Shown here in pieces: positions 29,201-38,868 of a stretch of 64,000 nucleotides of DNA (positions are counted from its first letter, which is position 1; every line of letters starts with the position of its first letter). This DNA comes from Pontiellaceae bacterium B1224 (lineage in GTDB: Bacteria > Verrucomicrobiota > Kiritimatiellia > Kiritimatiellales > Pontiellaceae). Under the pieces are notes generated by a model. That model ran no database searches. It saw only the letters and a list, made by a program, of their open reading frames with translations, and was not told the DNA's origin. A program made the position numbers and the translations under genes. Location of the stretch: positions 178,571 to 242,570 of the forward strand of contig JAROBA010000001.1 of the NCBI GenBank assembly GCA_029432815.1. The letters run 5' to 3'.

Positions 29201-32012
29201 AGGCGCCGCCAAAACGCGAGATGCCGCAGTCTTCCTGCACCGGCGAATACTCCCCGTTGGGCCAGATAATTTCGATGGAACCCGCCTGTTCATCGTAAAT
29301 GATTGCGCGTTCCAGGTCTTCGGTGGTCGGCAGCACAATCGAGATGGTCGGAATCGCCAGCAAACCCGGTTTCATGCGGGAGGCGTAGGCGGGATCCTGC
29401 GTGATCCCCGTGTCCATCACGGATGAGGTAATCACATCATCCACAAAGATAAAGGTCTTTGTCTGAATCCGGGCCGGTTTATAACCGGGCCGCACCGCCT
29501 GAATGCGCACGGTCTCCGTGCCGGTAATGCTGATTCCGCCCGTGTAGGGAATCGAGGGTTCGGAGGCGTCGAGCGAATAGAGTATCGTATCGTCGATATT
29601 CTCACTGGTGACGGTGAGCGTAAAATTGGTCTCGTAGAAACCTCGGGCATGGCTCCAGTCCAAATCCTTGAGCCATCCTTCATAGGTATCGCCCGTGTTG
29701 GCTGCATCGGGTGAAGGCTCCATAAAGGTCCAGCCGCCGTCAAGGGCGCGGCCATAGGCGAGGTCGGTATCCAGTTCAGGATAGGTCACGCTGTCGATCA
29801 CGGTGGTGCCGTCGGCGGTTGTCAGCTGGACGGTTTCACCATTTTTTCCCAGCGCAAAATCGGCGTGTAACATACCGGTCGGGTCCAACACAACATCGCG
29901 ATTCGATGCAAAGACGATGAGCGTCTCATGCGGTGCAATGCTGGTTGAAGGGAAGGTAAACTTCATGGGTTTCTCGGGATTATCACTCAGCCCCCAACCT
30001 GTCAGGTCCACCGCGCTGTTACCGGTGTTACGCAGCTCAATCCAGTCCGATGCATCCCCATAGCCATCCTCGAGCGAATATTTGCTGTCCGCCACGATTT
30101 CGCTGATGACGACGGGCAGGGAACCGCCATTCACTTCAACAGCCACCGCACGGGAAAACACACCCGCATCGTTGGTTGCTACCAATATGAATTCGGTCGA
30201 TTGCGTAATGGCATGCGTCAGCGAACCACTGCCATTGGCATCGGTGTGCGAATCCACGGACCCAATAGATGGATGCATCGCGACGTGATGTACGTCCTCA
30301 ACCGACCAGTTCATGGTCACCGCTTGACCAGAAGAAACCGTGGTATCTGAAACGGAGAAGGATTGAATCCCGACCTCGCTGGCAGGACGGCCGAACACTT
30401 CGACCTCCGCGAAACCGATCTTCCATTCGCGGGTACCGGTTGGACCGGTACTGTGAATCTTATCCTCCAACCCAACGCGGACATAGCGCGCAAAATGAGG
30501 GCCGTTCAGATCCGCATTAAACTCCGGATCTTCACCCGTCATATTTTTTTCAAAAACTGAATCATGATTTTCATCATACAGGCGGCACACCGTGTTGGTC
30601 AGGCGGTCACCAATGCCCGATGCGCTCACCGCATGAACGCTGTAGAGCGCATAGGTGTCGCCCAGATCCACTTCCCAGTAGCAGTCCGACTGCGTAATGA
30701 TTGCTTCCGTGCTCAGATTGCCGTCATTGACGTTGGAAGCCGGTGCCTGACTATCGCTTGAAAGTAATAGGTAGCTGCGCTTGAACAACGCAAGATTCTC
30801 ATAAAGAAGTGGTTCGTACTGATAGTTAAAATCCGAACCCGCAAAAGCGTGCTCTCCTGCGGAGCGGTCGACGATGCCATGCCCTTCGGCCCAGCTCACG
30901 CTGACGTTTCCTTCTGCGGGTTCAGGAAACTCAAAGCGATAAAGGGACTTGGAAAGTTCCGTCACATTCGTCGCGGCCACGCCATTGATCAACAGGTCCT
31001 CAGCATCAACGCCTTGCACACCTTCGCTGAAGGTCACTTCGATTTCTTTCAAACGGATAACGATCAGTCCCTCGGACGGGCTGAGTTTTTCGACCACCGG
31101 TTCATCGGTGTCCGACACGCGCTCGGTCCAGATTGCATCGAGCGTCATGCCCATCACAATATCCGAACTACCGGCAGAGCTCTGATGCACCTCTGCAGCT
31201 ATCAGATTGGCACCATCCAAAAGTGACGCAGCATCTAGGGTAAAGGGGCCTTTATACACGGCATTATTAACATTATCAGCCAACGTACTATATTCGATGG
31301 TTGCTGTATTCAGACCATCTCGCAGCACCTCAGAACCGTTTAGATAGATAACAATGCCATCATCCACGACGGTGTTCGCGATGAACTCTACTGAATAGGC
31401 ATCCGCGAGATTGTAATTAAACGAAGCTCGGAAATAGCATGTCGTGGGAAGGCTTCCATCACTTAACGGCAGTGCCGTGGTTTTGGGTGCGGGCAACGTG
31501 CTGCTCTCCACGTAGAGCAAACCACCGCCCGATGCCCACGATGCGTCGGAATAGCCGGACTCACGCCACGCCGTTCCAAGATCAGTCCCACTTACATGGT
31601 AGCGCCAAGAATCAGTGATCGCGATGATTTGGTTCGTATGGGCCGTGCCCGCCATACCAAAGTCGATAATCAGCTCAGCGGTGTCGCTGGTGGTGGTGCC
31701 GACTGAGTCAGTGACCTCCACGGAATAGAGTGCGCCGTCATCATCTGCCAATGTCGTGAAGGCTACAACATCGCTGGTCGCGCCACCGACGGGCGCGCCA
31801 TTGCGAAACCACTGATAACTCAGCGTTCCCGATCCGGTTGCGACGACCGAAAAATTCGCAGCGTCACCGATAAAAACGATATCCTTGGACGGTTGCGCGG
31901 TAATCACCGGCGCCGCAGTTGCCGTACCGCAAACGACGAAGGCGCACAGTGTACCAACTAGAACCCGATGAGCTGGGGCTATCAAACTTCCAATGCTGTT
32001 TAGCAACTTCAT
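26298..32012 (-). CDS. Giant secreted protein with CotH-kinase-like and lamin-tail domains (copy 1)
   Basis: The 1904-residue protein starts at 32012 (GAGGG ribosome-binding site, then a leader ending ATAAP). In order it shows an Ig-like domain (about 35-115), a lectin-like domain with a fixed LGTAWR(E/A)SGY block, a Big_5-like domain (TFSEGVQGVDAEDLLING), a discoidin-like domain (NDGNLSTEA), a lamin-tail domain (SDWIELRNTGNSAVDLTGW), a CHB_HEX_C-like module, a CotH-like kinase domain (GRFVHVYLNGVYWGNYNCKE), a second CHB_HEX_C-like module and three more lamin-tail domains. The C-terminal strand is YPTIAFEAFPGQSYEVRYTDS. CotH proteins of spore coats are Fam20C-like protein kinases; whether this one phosphorylates anything is unknown. 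A surface or matrix protein that binds glycan is the likely role. It is a tandem paralogue of the next gene. Confidence 0.85.
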   Translation of the reverse strand: MKLLNSIGSLIAPAHRVLVGTLCAFVVCGTATAAPVITAQPSKDIVFIGDAANFSVVATGSGTLSYQWFRNGAPVGGATSDVVAFTTLADDDGALYSVEVTDSVGTTTSDTAELIIDFGMAGTAHTNQIIAITDSWRYHVSGTDLGTAWRESGYSDASWASGGGLLYVESSTLPAPKTTALPLSDGSLPTTCYFRASFNYNLADAYSVEFIANTVVDDGIVIYLNGSEVLRDGLNTATIEYSTLADNVNNAVYKGPFTLDAASLLDGANLIAAEVHQSSAGSSDIVMGMTLDAIWTERVSDTDEPVVEKLSPSEGLIVIRLKEIEVTFSEGVQGVDAEDLLINGVAATNVTELSKSLYRFEFPEPAEGNVSVSWAEGHGIVDRSAGEHAFAGSDFNYQYEPLLYENLALFKRSYLLLSSDSQAPASNVNDGNLSTEAIITQSDCYWEVDLGDTYALYSVHAVSASGIGDRLTNTVCRLYDENHDSVFEKNMTGEDPEFNADLNGPHFARYVRVGLEDKIHSTGPTGTREWKIGFAEVEVFGRPASEVGIQSFSVSDTTVSSGQAVTMNWSVEDVHHVAMHPSIGSVDSHTDANGSGSLTHAITQSTEFILVATNDAGVFSRAVAVEVNGGSLPVVISEIVADSKYSLEDGYGDASDWIELRNTGNSAVDLTGWGLSDNPEKPMKFTFPSTSIAPHETLIVFASNRDVVLDPTGMLHADFALGKNGETVQLTTADGTTVIDSVTYPELDTDLAYGRALDGGWTFMEPSPDAANTGDTYEGWLKDLDWSHARGFYETNFTLTVTSENIDDTILYSLDASEPSIPYTGGISITGTETVRIQAVRPGYKPARIQTKTFIFVDDVITSSVMDTGITQDPAYASRMKPGLLAIPTISIVLPTTEDLERAIIYDEQAGSIEIIWPNGEYSPVQEDCGISRFGGAYGGISSEGIYAKRAISLSFRREYGNGKLEAPLFNGFDRGVLARKSFDKLHLRGGNHDTSQRGFSMSDRFIQDSYLDMGSLNPHGRFVHVYLNGVYWGNYNCKEVLNESFLADYLGGESEDYVSVKGNANNQSNFVTGVGDPPNPEPWERVRALRNSFDAVSPYLDVSHFIDFMLLWGYGNSESEFRACGPREAGSGHKFWINDPDGFLRDISSDRISSSNGPGFIWTALMGENHPDFKMLLADRIYKHFFNDGAMMPANCDARLVARMDEIRDSYLAESARWGFLSPANWESKGATVRSDMFPYRAAEMVSHARSNGYFPDFDPPTFSQYGGPVLNGYQPMLSSSAGTIYYTLDGTDPRLPGGEISPYALVWSPGAVTITDDLVIMTRVRASDGTWSALAEPRYTLASRRAPVAGDLLITEISYNPAGDDAYEFIEIWNAGTDYLDLSNSSVNGGVRYVFPEATSLDPGEFIVVVEDAVAFADRYQTPVSPWYWDGVVVAGEWVGGLSDDGETLSLNAADDSLISAVSYRIDGEWPERANGDGSTLQLIAAAEVPTDAAARTAYLADARNWISSSLYHGSPGRFETVANGVVINEILSHTDVGVDWIEFWNTTDIEVDLSGFAITDDLSWPDRYILPVGAVIPEGGYLTVSAADLGFGFSELGAEASLLQLSGSDIIRFVDRVRFPAVQREEPFGRYIRSDGEIDFTELIDVTPLASNEAPRVGPVVISEIMFAPAPGDPEYIEIVNISDTSVALYDIAIPTNTWGFGGVGDFAFPEATVLEPSKTAILCSTNPAVFRARYGLAPDALVFGPWTGGLALEGEKLRLLSPGDPEPDGSVPMYRADHVTYRTNDAWAVANTGGISLERKQLTGYGNDPVNWSASIAGGTPGFVLFDTYPMGTTIQFSGDYPTIAFEAFPGQSYEVRYTDSLNIQNWQTLTNIPSAITGRIEVMDPAPAHSTRYYRIIWN

Positions 32013-32039
32013 CCTATAACCCTCGTTTTTATCAAACAC

Positions 32040-32060
32040 CCCGCTTTCGCGGGGATTTTT
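32040..32060. terminator. Hairpin between the two giant genes
   Basis: CCCGC and GCGGG (5-bp GC stem, TTTC loop) are followed by ATTTTT on the plus strand; on the minus strand the run after the stem is only TGTTTG. It lies just past the stop of the second giant gene and probably ends or attenuates that transcript. Confidence 0.5.
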
Positions 32061-32074
32061 ATCGCTCCTTTAGG

Positions 32075-35000
32075 TCAGTTATTCCAAATGATCCGATAGT
32101 AGCGGACACTATTTGTGGGAGCGGAATCCATCACTTCAACCCAATCATTAATTGCACTGGGAATCGTGGCCAGCACCTGCCAGTCCGGCTCAATCAGGGA
32201 GTCGGTGTAACGAACTTCATAGGCCTGTCCCGGAACCGCTTCGAATGCAATGACCGGGTACGCCCCGGACAATTGAATGATTGTTCCCATGGGGTAGGTA
32301 CCGACTAATGCAAACCCGGGCGTTCCGCCGACAGCGGATGCGCGCCAGCTGATCGGATCGTTGCCGTAGCTGTTGAGCGGCCACCGCTCGAGGCTAACCG
32401 CTCCGGTGTTGGCAACGGCCCAATACGCATTGGTCCGGTACGAAACATGGTCAGCCCGATACATCGGAACAAAGCCATCCAGCTCCGGATCGCCGGGATA
32501 AAGCAACTGCAGTTTTTCGCCATCACTTGCCAGGCCTCCGCTCCATGGGCCGAATACCTGCACTGAAGGATCGACGTCATATTGAGAGCGGAATGCCGCA
32601 GGGTTGGTTGCACACAGAATCGCGGTTTCATTTGGATCAAGAACCACCCCTTCCGGGAAGGCAAAGTCGCCGGCTCCCGAAAAGTTCCAGACATTGGAAG
32701 TAATGGACGGATCGTATAGCGGGACCGCAGCATCGCTGATATTCAAAATTTCAACGTATTCTGAAAGGCCCGGAGCGGGCGCAAACATAATTTCGCTGAT
32801 CACCACCGGTCCAACCCTTGGAAGCGTATTCGCAGAACCGGGTGTGACGGAGAGTAATTCCGTAAAATCAACCCTTGCGTCCGAACGTTGATAACGCCCA
32901 AACGGTTCTTCCCGTTCGACCGCCGGGAATGAAACATGATCCACAATACGAACAATGTTGGTTCCCGAAAGCTCCAGCAGGTAGGCCGACGAGCCCAGCT
33001 CGCTGAACCCAAATCCAAGGCTGGATGCGGACACCGTTAAATAGCCATCCGCATCAATCGATGTTCCATCAGGGATCAGATAACGAGCCGGCAGATCCAA
33101 CGCATCTGTGATCGCCATGTTTGAAAGGTCCGCCGAGCCGCTTCCCGCATTATAAAACTCAATCCAGTCCACGGTCGCATCGGTGTGGGCCAACACTTCG
33201 TTAATAACGATCGCACCGGTTCCCAAGTCAAATCGGCCGGGTGAACCATGGTACAGCGAGCTGGCGGTCCAGTTACGTCCGTCCGCCAGGTAGACCGACT
33301 GTGCCGATTCCTCAGAGGGAACCGAAGCCGGGGATTCCAGCTCCAGCGAACTTCCTCCGCCATCCGGGCGCTCGGGCCAATCGCCGTCTGAACGATAGGA
33401 AACGCTGGAGAGCGTCGAACCATCGGCCGCACACAATGCAACCGTTTCTCCGCCATCGCTAAGTGCTCCGACCCATTCTCCGGAAGCGATGACTCCGTCC
33501 CAATACCACGGCGAAGTTGCATTCTGATACCGATCTGCAAAGGCCGCCAAATCTTCCGCCACCACGATAAATTCGCCGGGGTACAACGTCGTGTATTCTG
33601 GGAAAACATAACGAACGGCATTGCTGACACTGACGCCGCTCATGTCCAGCAGGTTAGTCCCGCTGTTCCAGATTTCAATAAACTCATAACTGTCGGAGCC
33701 ATCGGGGTTGTAATTAATCTCCGTAATCAACAGCTCGCCAGTCACCGGCGTTTGACGCGAACCCAGCAAGAAGCGCGGTTCTGCCAACGCCGACCAGGAT
33801 CCTCCCGACGTGCGGACCCGCGTTGTGATGGTGATATCTTCAGTTACCGTTACCGCCCCGGCTGACCATACCAACGCCGCCGGTGAAATGCCGCCACCGG
33901 GCAGGCGCGGGTCAGTTCCATCCAGCGTGTAGTAGATTGTACCCGCTGAACTGCTCAATGTCGGCTGGTAACCATCCAGTACGGCTCCACCATATTGACT
34001 AAAGGTCGGCGGATCAAAGGAAGGGAAGTAACCTTCAGTGCGCCATTTTGCAACCATATCATCAGCCTGGTGGTTAAAGTAGGTATTGTAGGCAGCGTCC
34101 GCATCAGCTTCCCAACTGGTATAAGAGCGACCCCATCGGGCGCACTCGGCCAGGAAACTGTCCCGCGTCTCATCCATGCGTGCCAGCAGGCGCGCACTGC
34201 ACGGAGCATGTGTCATGGCACCATCGTTGAAGAAATTCTTATATATCCGGTCCGCCAGCAGCATTTTGAAATCAATATGCCCTTCACTATGGAGACCATC
34301 CCAAATTCCGCCAGGGCCATAAGTGCCGATGCTTTTATCATCGCCGACCCGTCCGTCATTCACAAATCCATCGGGATCGTTGAGCCAGAATTTAAAGCCG
34401 GTTCCCGCTTCCCTGGGACCGCAGGCACGGAATTCATTTTCACTGCCTCCAAAACCATAAAGCAACATATAGTCAATGTAATGACTGACGTCGAGATACG
34501 GGCTCACCGCTTCGAAATCATCCCTGAGTTCCCGTACGCGTTCCCAGGGTTCCGGGTTCGGCGGATCTCCCGCACCGATTACCCAACCGCCGGGACCGCC
34601 GCCCCCATTATCGTTACCTTTAACACTGACGTAATCCACGCTATCGCCCCCAAGGTAGTCCGCAAGGAACGCTTCGTTAAGCACCTCTTTCAAATTGTAC
34701 TGTCCCCAGTATTCGCCGTTGAGATAAACATGCACATAGCGCCCGTGCGGATTCAGGCTGCCCATGTCCAGATAGCTGTCCTGAATAAAACGGTCGGACA
34801 TGCCGAAAGAGCGACTCCAGTCGTGGTTGCCGCCACGCAAGTGCAGCCGGTCGAATGATTTTCGCGCCAGCGTTCCGCGATCAAACCCATTGAACAGGGG
34901 CGCTTCCAGTTTTCCATTCCCGTATTGCTGACGGAAGGCGAGCGAGAAGGCCTTCTTTTCGAAATCGGTATAGGCACCGCCAAAGCGGGCAATGCCGCAA

Positions 35001-38000
35001 TCTTCCTGAATGGCGTCCCGTCCATCGGGCCAGATGATCTCCAGAGAACAAGCCTGTTCATCGTATTCAATGGCATCCTCAACGTCCCCGGTCGTGGAGA
35101 CCACCAGCGACAGGGTCGGCAACGCGAGCAGACCCGGCTTCACGCGCGGTCCGTAGAGAGGATCCTCGGTGATATCCGTGTCCAATCCGGCGATTACCTC
35201 ATCGAGAGAAATAAAGCTCTTCGTCTGAATGCGAGCCGACTTGTATCCCTGCCACACGGCCTGAACGCGAACCACCGACGTGCCCAAGATGGGGATGCCT
35301 GAGGAGTAAGGAATCGAAGGCTCTGTTCCGTCCAGCGAATAGAGGATGTTGGCCTCTGGATCTTCACTCGTAATCGTCAGTGTGAATGGAAAAATTTCAT
35401 GAAAACCACGTGCATGACTCCAGTCCAGTGTATTCAGCCAGCCCTCATAGGTCGCACCGGTGTTTACCGCGTCAGGTGTCGGTTCCATGAGACTCCAGCC
35501 CCCGTCGAGCGCTCGGCCGTATGACAAATCGGTATCGAGTTCCGGATAGCTCACGCTGTCAATCACCGTGGTTCCATCGGCAGCGGTAAGCTGAACGGTT
35601 TCTCCATTTTTTCCCAAAGCAAAGTCAGCATGCAGCATACCTGTCGGATCCGTTATAACGTCGTTATTAGACGCAAACACGATGAGCGTTTCATGCGGAG
35701 CAATCGTAGTTGCCGGGAAAACAAATTTCATGGGTTTGGCTGGATTATCGCTCAACCCCCACCCCGTCAGGTCCACCGCGCTGTTGCCGGTGTTGCGCAA
35801 TTCGATCCAGTCGGATGCATCACCATAACCGTCATCGAGCGAATACTTACTGTCCGCCACGACCTCGCTGATCACCACCGGTAACGAAGCGCCGTTCACT
35901 TCAACCCCCACCGCCTGGGTAAAGAGGCCCGCATGGTTCGTTGCCACCATAATAAACTCGGTCGATGCCGTCATCGTCTGAACCACAGAGCCCGCACCAT
36001 TGGTATCGGTTGCTCCCCCCACACTTCCAAGGGCTGGAAAAATTTCCGCGCGCTTCACATCCTCCACCACCCAGTCGAGCGTGACGTTCTGGCCGGATGA
36101 AACCGTTGTATCCGATACGCTGAAGGACTGAATGCCGACTTCACCGGCGGGACGACCGAACACCTCGACTTCCCGGAATCCGATGTACCCGCCCGGACTG
36201 CCGTCCGTCCGGGTTTTATCTTCCAGTCCAATCCGGACATAGCGGGCATACACCGGACCGTCCAGATCGACATCAAACACCGGCTGCGAACCGGTTACAT
36301 TCTTTTCGAGAACCGAATCGTGATTTTCGTCGAACAGCCGGCAAACGGTGCTGGCCAGACGATCGCCAACATCTTCGGCGGAGACCGCGCGCACCCCATA
36401 GAGTGCATAGGTGTCCCCCAGATCCACTTCCCAATAGCCATCCACGGTCTGTGATGTGGTGACCGCCTCGGTGTTCATGTCCCCATCGTTCACATTGCTT
36501 GCAGGCTCAAGTCCGTCATGCAGACGCAGCATATAACTGCGTTTAAACGACGCAAGGTTACCGGTTGCCGTTGGCGCAGTAACATCGCCAACCTGAGAAA
36601 GAATGCGCACCTCGGCCAATTGAATTGCATAGTCACGACCGTTTTTTTCACCGTTCTCCAACCCGACTCGCACATAACGCCCGACTGTATTTTCGGGTGC
36701 ATCGAACGTATAGGTTTCACTCGCTCCCGGATTGGTGGTGACATCCGAGGTTACCGAATTCATTGAATCATCCAGAATCCGAATCACCAGATTATCCATT
36801 CGTTCACTGGCAATATTACGGTTTACCAGTTGCACCCGGGCGATGGGGCCTTCGGCACCGAGGTCGGCCTGCCAGTAGTTGTTCTGAGTCGTGGAATCCG
36901 TGTGGCTGATTGTCCCGGTGTTATCATCCACAGCCCTCGCAGCACCGTATGTGGCTTCATTATCATCATAGTCTGTGGTCTGCGACACGGAGAATCCCGA
37001 ATACAGAATATCGCTGCTGCCATCGCCAAACGATGCAGGCATGTAGGGAATTTGTGCCTCGCCGATCAGGCGTACCTCGGCCATACCCACACGGAAGTTT
37101 CCGGCATCATTGCTATCGGTACCGGTCAACCCGATCCGCAGTGTGCGCGCGACCAGCCCCTCCGGCAGATCGATGATGGTAATGCCACTGGGGCCGGGGT
37201 TCGTCAGTTCGGTTTGATAAACCACCTGATCTTCCATATTAAACAGCGAAAGGGTCAATCCCCCCATCTCCGCATCGTCCGGTGCAGCGCGGTTCACCAG
37301 TTCAATCTGCCCAAGTTCATGGGGCCGGCCGAGGTCGGCCTGCCAATAACTTCCGGGCAGGTCATCCGTCAGACTGTAGGTTGCTGTGCTGTCATCCACT
37401 GCTTTATCTGCTGAAGTCGCTGCGCCGGCATCGGAAGACTGCATCACGCCCGCAAACTCCAGTTCCGTTTCTGTGGATGGAAGTGCATACAGATAGCTGA
37501 AGCCAGCGCCCCCAAAAGCATGCGCGGCCGCGGAGCGGTCCGTTATGCCATGCCCGGACGCCCAGGTGATATTCACGACCCCTTCAGCCGGAGCAGCAAA
37601 AAGGAAAACATAATCAGATGCCGAGTTGGTGATTACACTTGAGGCCGCTACTCCGTTTATCAGCAAGTCGGCCGCATCCACACCCAGTACGCCTTCGTTG
37701 AACACCACCTGTATCTGAGTGAGAGAATAAACCGTAGAACCCGCAACAGGGACAGTATTCACGAGCACCGGTGCAGCCGTGTCGCGCACACGCTCCGTCC
37801 AGATCGCATCCAATGTCAGCCCCATCACAATATCGGAACTGCCTGTCCCTTTCTGATGTACCTCTGCTGCCAGCACGTTTGCTCCAAGATCCAAGCTGGA
37901 AGAATTCAAAACAAATGGTCCTTCAAAAGAAGCATTACCAACGGTTACGTTTGCTTCAGTGCCATAGACAACCGTTCCTTCCGCCATGCCATTTCGCAGC

Positions 38001-38698
38001 GCTTCGGTGCCGTTTAAATAGAGTACCACGCCATCATCAACCACCGTGTTTGCCACCAGCGAAACAGAATAGGCATCTGCGATGTCGTTCGTGAAATCGG
38101 TACGAAAATAGCAAGTTGCCGGTAAGCTTTTCGGGATCAGAGACAACGCCGTGGTCTTCGGAGCCGGCAGTGCACTGTCTTCAACATACAGCAAACCGCC
38201 CCCGGAAGCCCAGGTTCCGTCCGGATATCCCGAAGCACGCCAGGCCGTTCCCAGATCAACTCCACCCACGTTGTAGCGCCACACATCCGTAATATCCACC
38301 AAGCGATTGGTATGCGCTGCACCGGCCATTCCATAATCAATCGTCAATGCCACGGTATCACTCGTATCCGCACCCTCAGCATTGGATACTTGAACGGAGA
38401 ACAAATCTCCGTCGTCGTCGGCCGTTGTTGTGAACGTCAGGCTGCTTGATGTTGCACCGCTAATGACCGCTCCATTCCGATACCACTTATAGGTTAATGG
38501 TGCTGTACCGCTTGCGCTCACACTGAATGTCACGTCATCGCCAATAAAAATGGTCTGCCCAACGGGTGGACTGGAAATAAACGGAACTGCGGCAAAAGCA
38601 GGAAGATGGATCACCACACATAACCAGACCAAGGCAAACGAACGGACTCGATTGATGGCCGCTGTCATGCATGAAGAGTTGATAGTTTTCAGTTTCAT
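32075..38698 (-). CDS. Giant secreted protein with CotH-kinase-like and lamin-tail domains (copy 2)
   Basis: The 2207-residue protein is a tandem paralogue of the protein at 26298-32012 and follows the same order: Ig-like, lectin-like, Big_5-like, discoidin-like, lamin-tail, CHB_HEX_C-like, CotH-like (GRYVHVYLNGEYWGQYNLKE), CHB_HEX_C-like and three further lamin-tail domains. About 300 extra residues after the Big_5-like domain hold two additional discoidin-like domains (YWQADLGRPHELGQIELVNR; NNYWQADLGAEGPIARVQLV), which fully account for the size difference. The start at 38698 is chosen for its leader (RVRSFALVWLCVVIHLPAFAA); an ATG 27 bp upstream is possible and neither has a strong ribosome-binding site. 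The CotH domain retains the NG-YW core and a later NDPDG block. The function is probably extracellular and adhesive. Confidence 0.85.
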   Translation of the reverse strand: MKLKTINSSCMTAAINRVRSFALVWLCVVIHLPAFAAVPFISSPPVGQTIFIGDDVTFSVSASGTAPLTYKWYRNGAVISGATSSSLTFTTTADDDGDLFSVQVSNAEGADTSDTVALTIDYGMAGAAHTNRLVDITDVWRYNVGGVDLGTAWRASGYPDGTWASGGGLLYVEDSALPAPKTTALSLIPKSLPATCYFRTDFTNDIADAYSVSLVANTVVDDGVVLYLNGTEALRNGMAEGTVVYGTEANVTVGNASFEGPFVLNSSSLDLGANVLAAEVHQKGTGSSDIVMGLTLDAIWTERVRDTAAPVLVNTVPVAGSTVYSLTQIQVVFNEGVLGVDAADLLINGVAASSVITNSASDYVFLFAAPAEGVVNITWASGHGITDRSAAAHAFGGAGFSYLYALPSTETELEFAGVMQSSDAGAATSADKAVDDSTATYSLTDDLPGSYWQADLGRPHELGQIELVNRAAPDDAEMGGLTLSLFNMEDQVVYQTELTNPGPSGITIIDLPEGLVARTLRIGLTGTDSNDAGNFRVGMAEVRLIGEAQIPYMPASFGDGSSDILYSGFSVSQTTDYDDNEATYGAARAVDDNTGTISHTDSTTQNNYWQADLGAEGPIARVQLVNRNIASERMDNLVIRILDDSMNSVTSDVTTNPGASETYTFDAPENTVGRYVRVGLENGEKNGRDYAIQLAEVRILSQVGDVTAPTATGNLASFKRSYMLRLHDGLEPASNVNDGDMNTEAVTTSQTVDGYWEVDLGDTYALYGVRAVSAEDVGDRLASTVCRLFDENHDSVLEKNVTGSQPVFDVDLDGPVYARYVRIGLEDKTRTDGSPGGYIGFREVEVFGRPAGEVGIQSFSVSDTTVSSGQNVTLDWVVEDVKRAEIFPALGSVGGATDTNGAGSVVQTMTASTEFIMVATNHAGLFTQAVGVEVNGASLPVVISEVVADSKYSLDDGYGDASDWIELRNTGNSAVDLTGWGLSDNPAKPMKFVFPATTIAPHETLIVFASNNDVITDPTGMLHADFALGKNGETVQLTAADGTTVIDSVSYPELDTDLSYGRALDGGWSLMEPTPDAVNTGATYEGWLNTLDWSHARGFHEIFPFTLTITSEDPEANILYSLDGTEPSIPYSSGIPILGTSVVRVQAVWQGYKSARIQTKSFISLDEVIAGLDTDITEDPLYGPRVKPGLLALPTLSLVVSTTGDVEDAIEYDEQACSLEIIWPDGRDAIQEDCGIARFGGAYTDFEKKAFSLAFRQQYGNGKLEAPLFNGFDRGTLARKSFDRLHLRGGNHDWSRSFGMSDRFIQDSYLDMGSLNPHGRYVHVYLNGEYWGQYNLKEVLNEAFLADYLGGDSVDYVSVKGNDNGGGGPGGWVIGAGDPPNPEPWERVRELRDDFEAVSPYLDVSHYIDYMLLYGFGGSENEFRACGPREAGTGFKFWLNDPDGFVNDGRVGDDKSIGTYGPGGIWDGLHSEGHIDFKMLLADRIYKNFFNDGAMTHAPCSARLLARMDETRDSFLAECARWGRSYTSWEADADAAYNTYFNHQADDMVAKWRTEGYFPSFDPPTFSQYGGAVLDGYQPTLSSSAGTIYYTLDGTDPRLPGGGISPAALVWSAGAVTVTEDITITTRVRTSGGSWSALAEPRFLLGSRQTPVTGELLITEINYNPDGSDSYEFIEIWNSGTNLLDMSGVSVSNAVRYVFPEYTTLYPGEFIVVAEDLAAFADRYQNATSPWYWDGVIASGEWVGALSDGGETVALCAADGSTLSSVSYRSDGDWPERPDGGGSSLELESPASVPSEESAQSVYLADGRNWTASSLYHGSPGRFDLGTGAIVINEVLAHTDATVDWIEFYNAGSGSADLSNMAITDALDLPARYLIPDGTSIDADGYLTVSASSLGFGFSELGSSAYLLELSGTNIVRIVDHVSFPAVEREEPFGRYQRSDARVDFTELLSVTPGSANTLPRVGPVVISEIMFAPAPGLSEYVEILNISDAAVPLYDPSITSNVWNFSGAGDFAFPEGVVLDPNETAILCATNPAAFRSQYDVDPSVQVFGPWSGGLASDGEKLQLLYPGDPELDGFVPMYRADHVSYRTNAYWAVANTGAVSLERWPLNSYGNDPISWRASAVGGTPGFALVGTYPMGTIIQLSGAYPVIAFEAVPGQAYEVRYTDSLIEPDWQVLATIPSAINDWVEVMDSAPTNSVRYYRIIWNN
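32685..32699. repeat. TTCCA-N5-TGGAA palindrome, centre GACAT
   Basis: An exact copy in giant gene copy 2 (SNVWN). The homologous site in copy 1, near 26910-26924, reads CCCAGGTATTGGTGG and is not a palindrome of this kind. Confidence 0.8.
36025..36039. repeat. TTCCA-N5-TGGAA palindrome, centre AGGGC
   Basis: An exact copy in giant gene copy 2 (FPALGS). Copy 1 has HPSIGS at this position with a different DNA sequence. Confidence 0.8.
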
Positions 38699-38854
38699 AT
38701 GTTTGTCCACGTACTCATTGCTCAATCTTTCGACTTTCGTCGGTCATATTCAAACCATGACCCGACGTCTAACAAACAGGCCAACCCCAAAGCGTTGTTC
38801 CCGAAGAGTGCTAACGCATACGCTCCGGCGTTATCTAATTAGATTTCCAGAACT

Positions 38855-38868
38855 CGATATATATATCG
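38855..38868. promoter_or_regulatory. A/T-rich perfect palindrome upstream of giant gene copy 2
   Basis: CGATATATATATCG is a 14-bp perfect palindrome 157 bp before the start at 38698. It may be an operator or simply an AT-rich promoter element. Confidence 0.3.
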
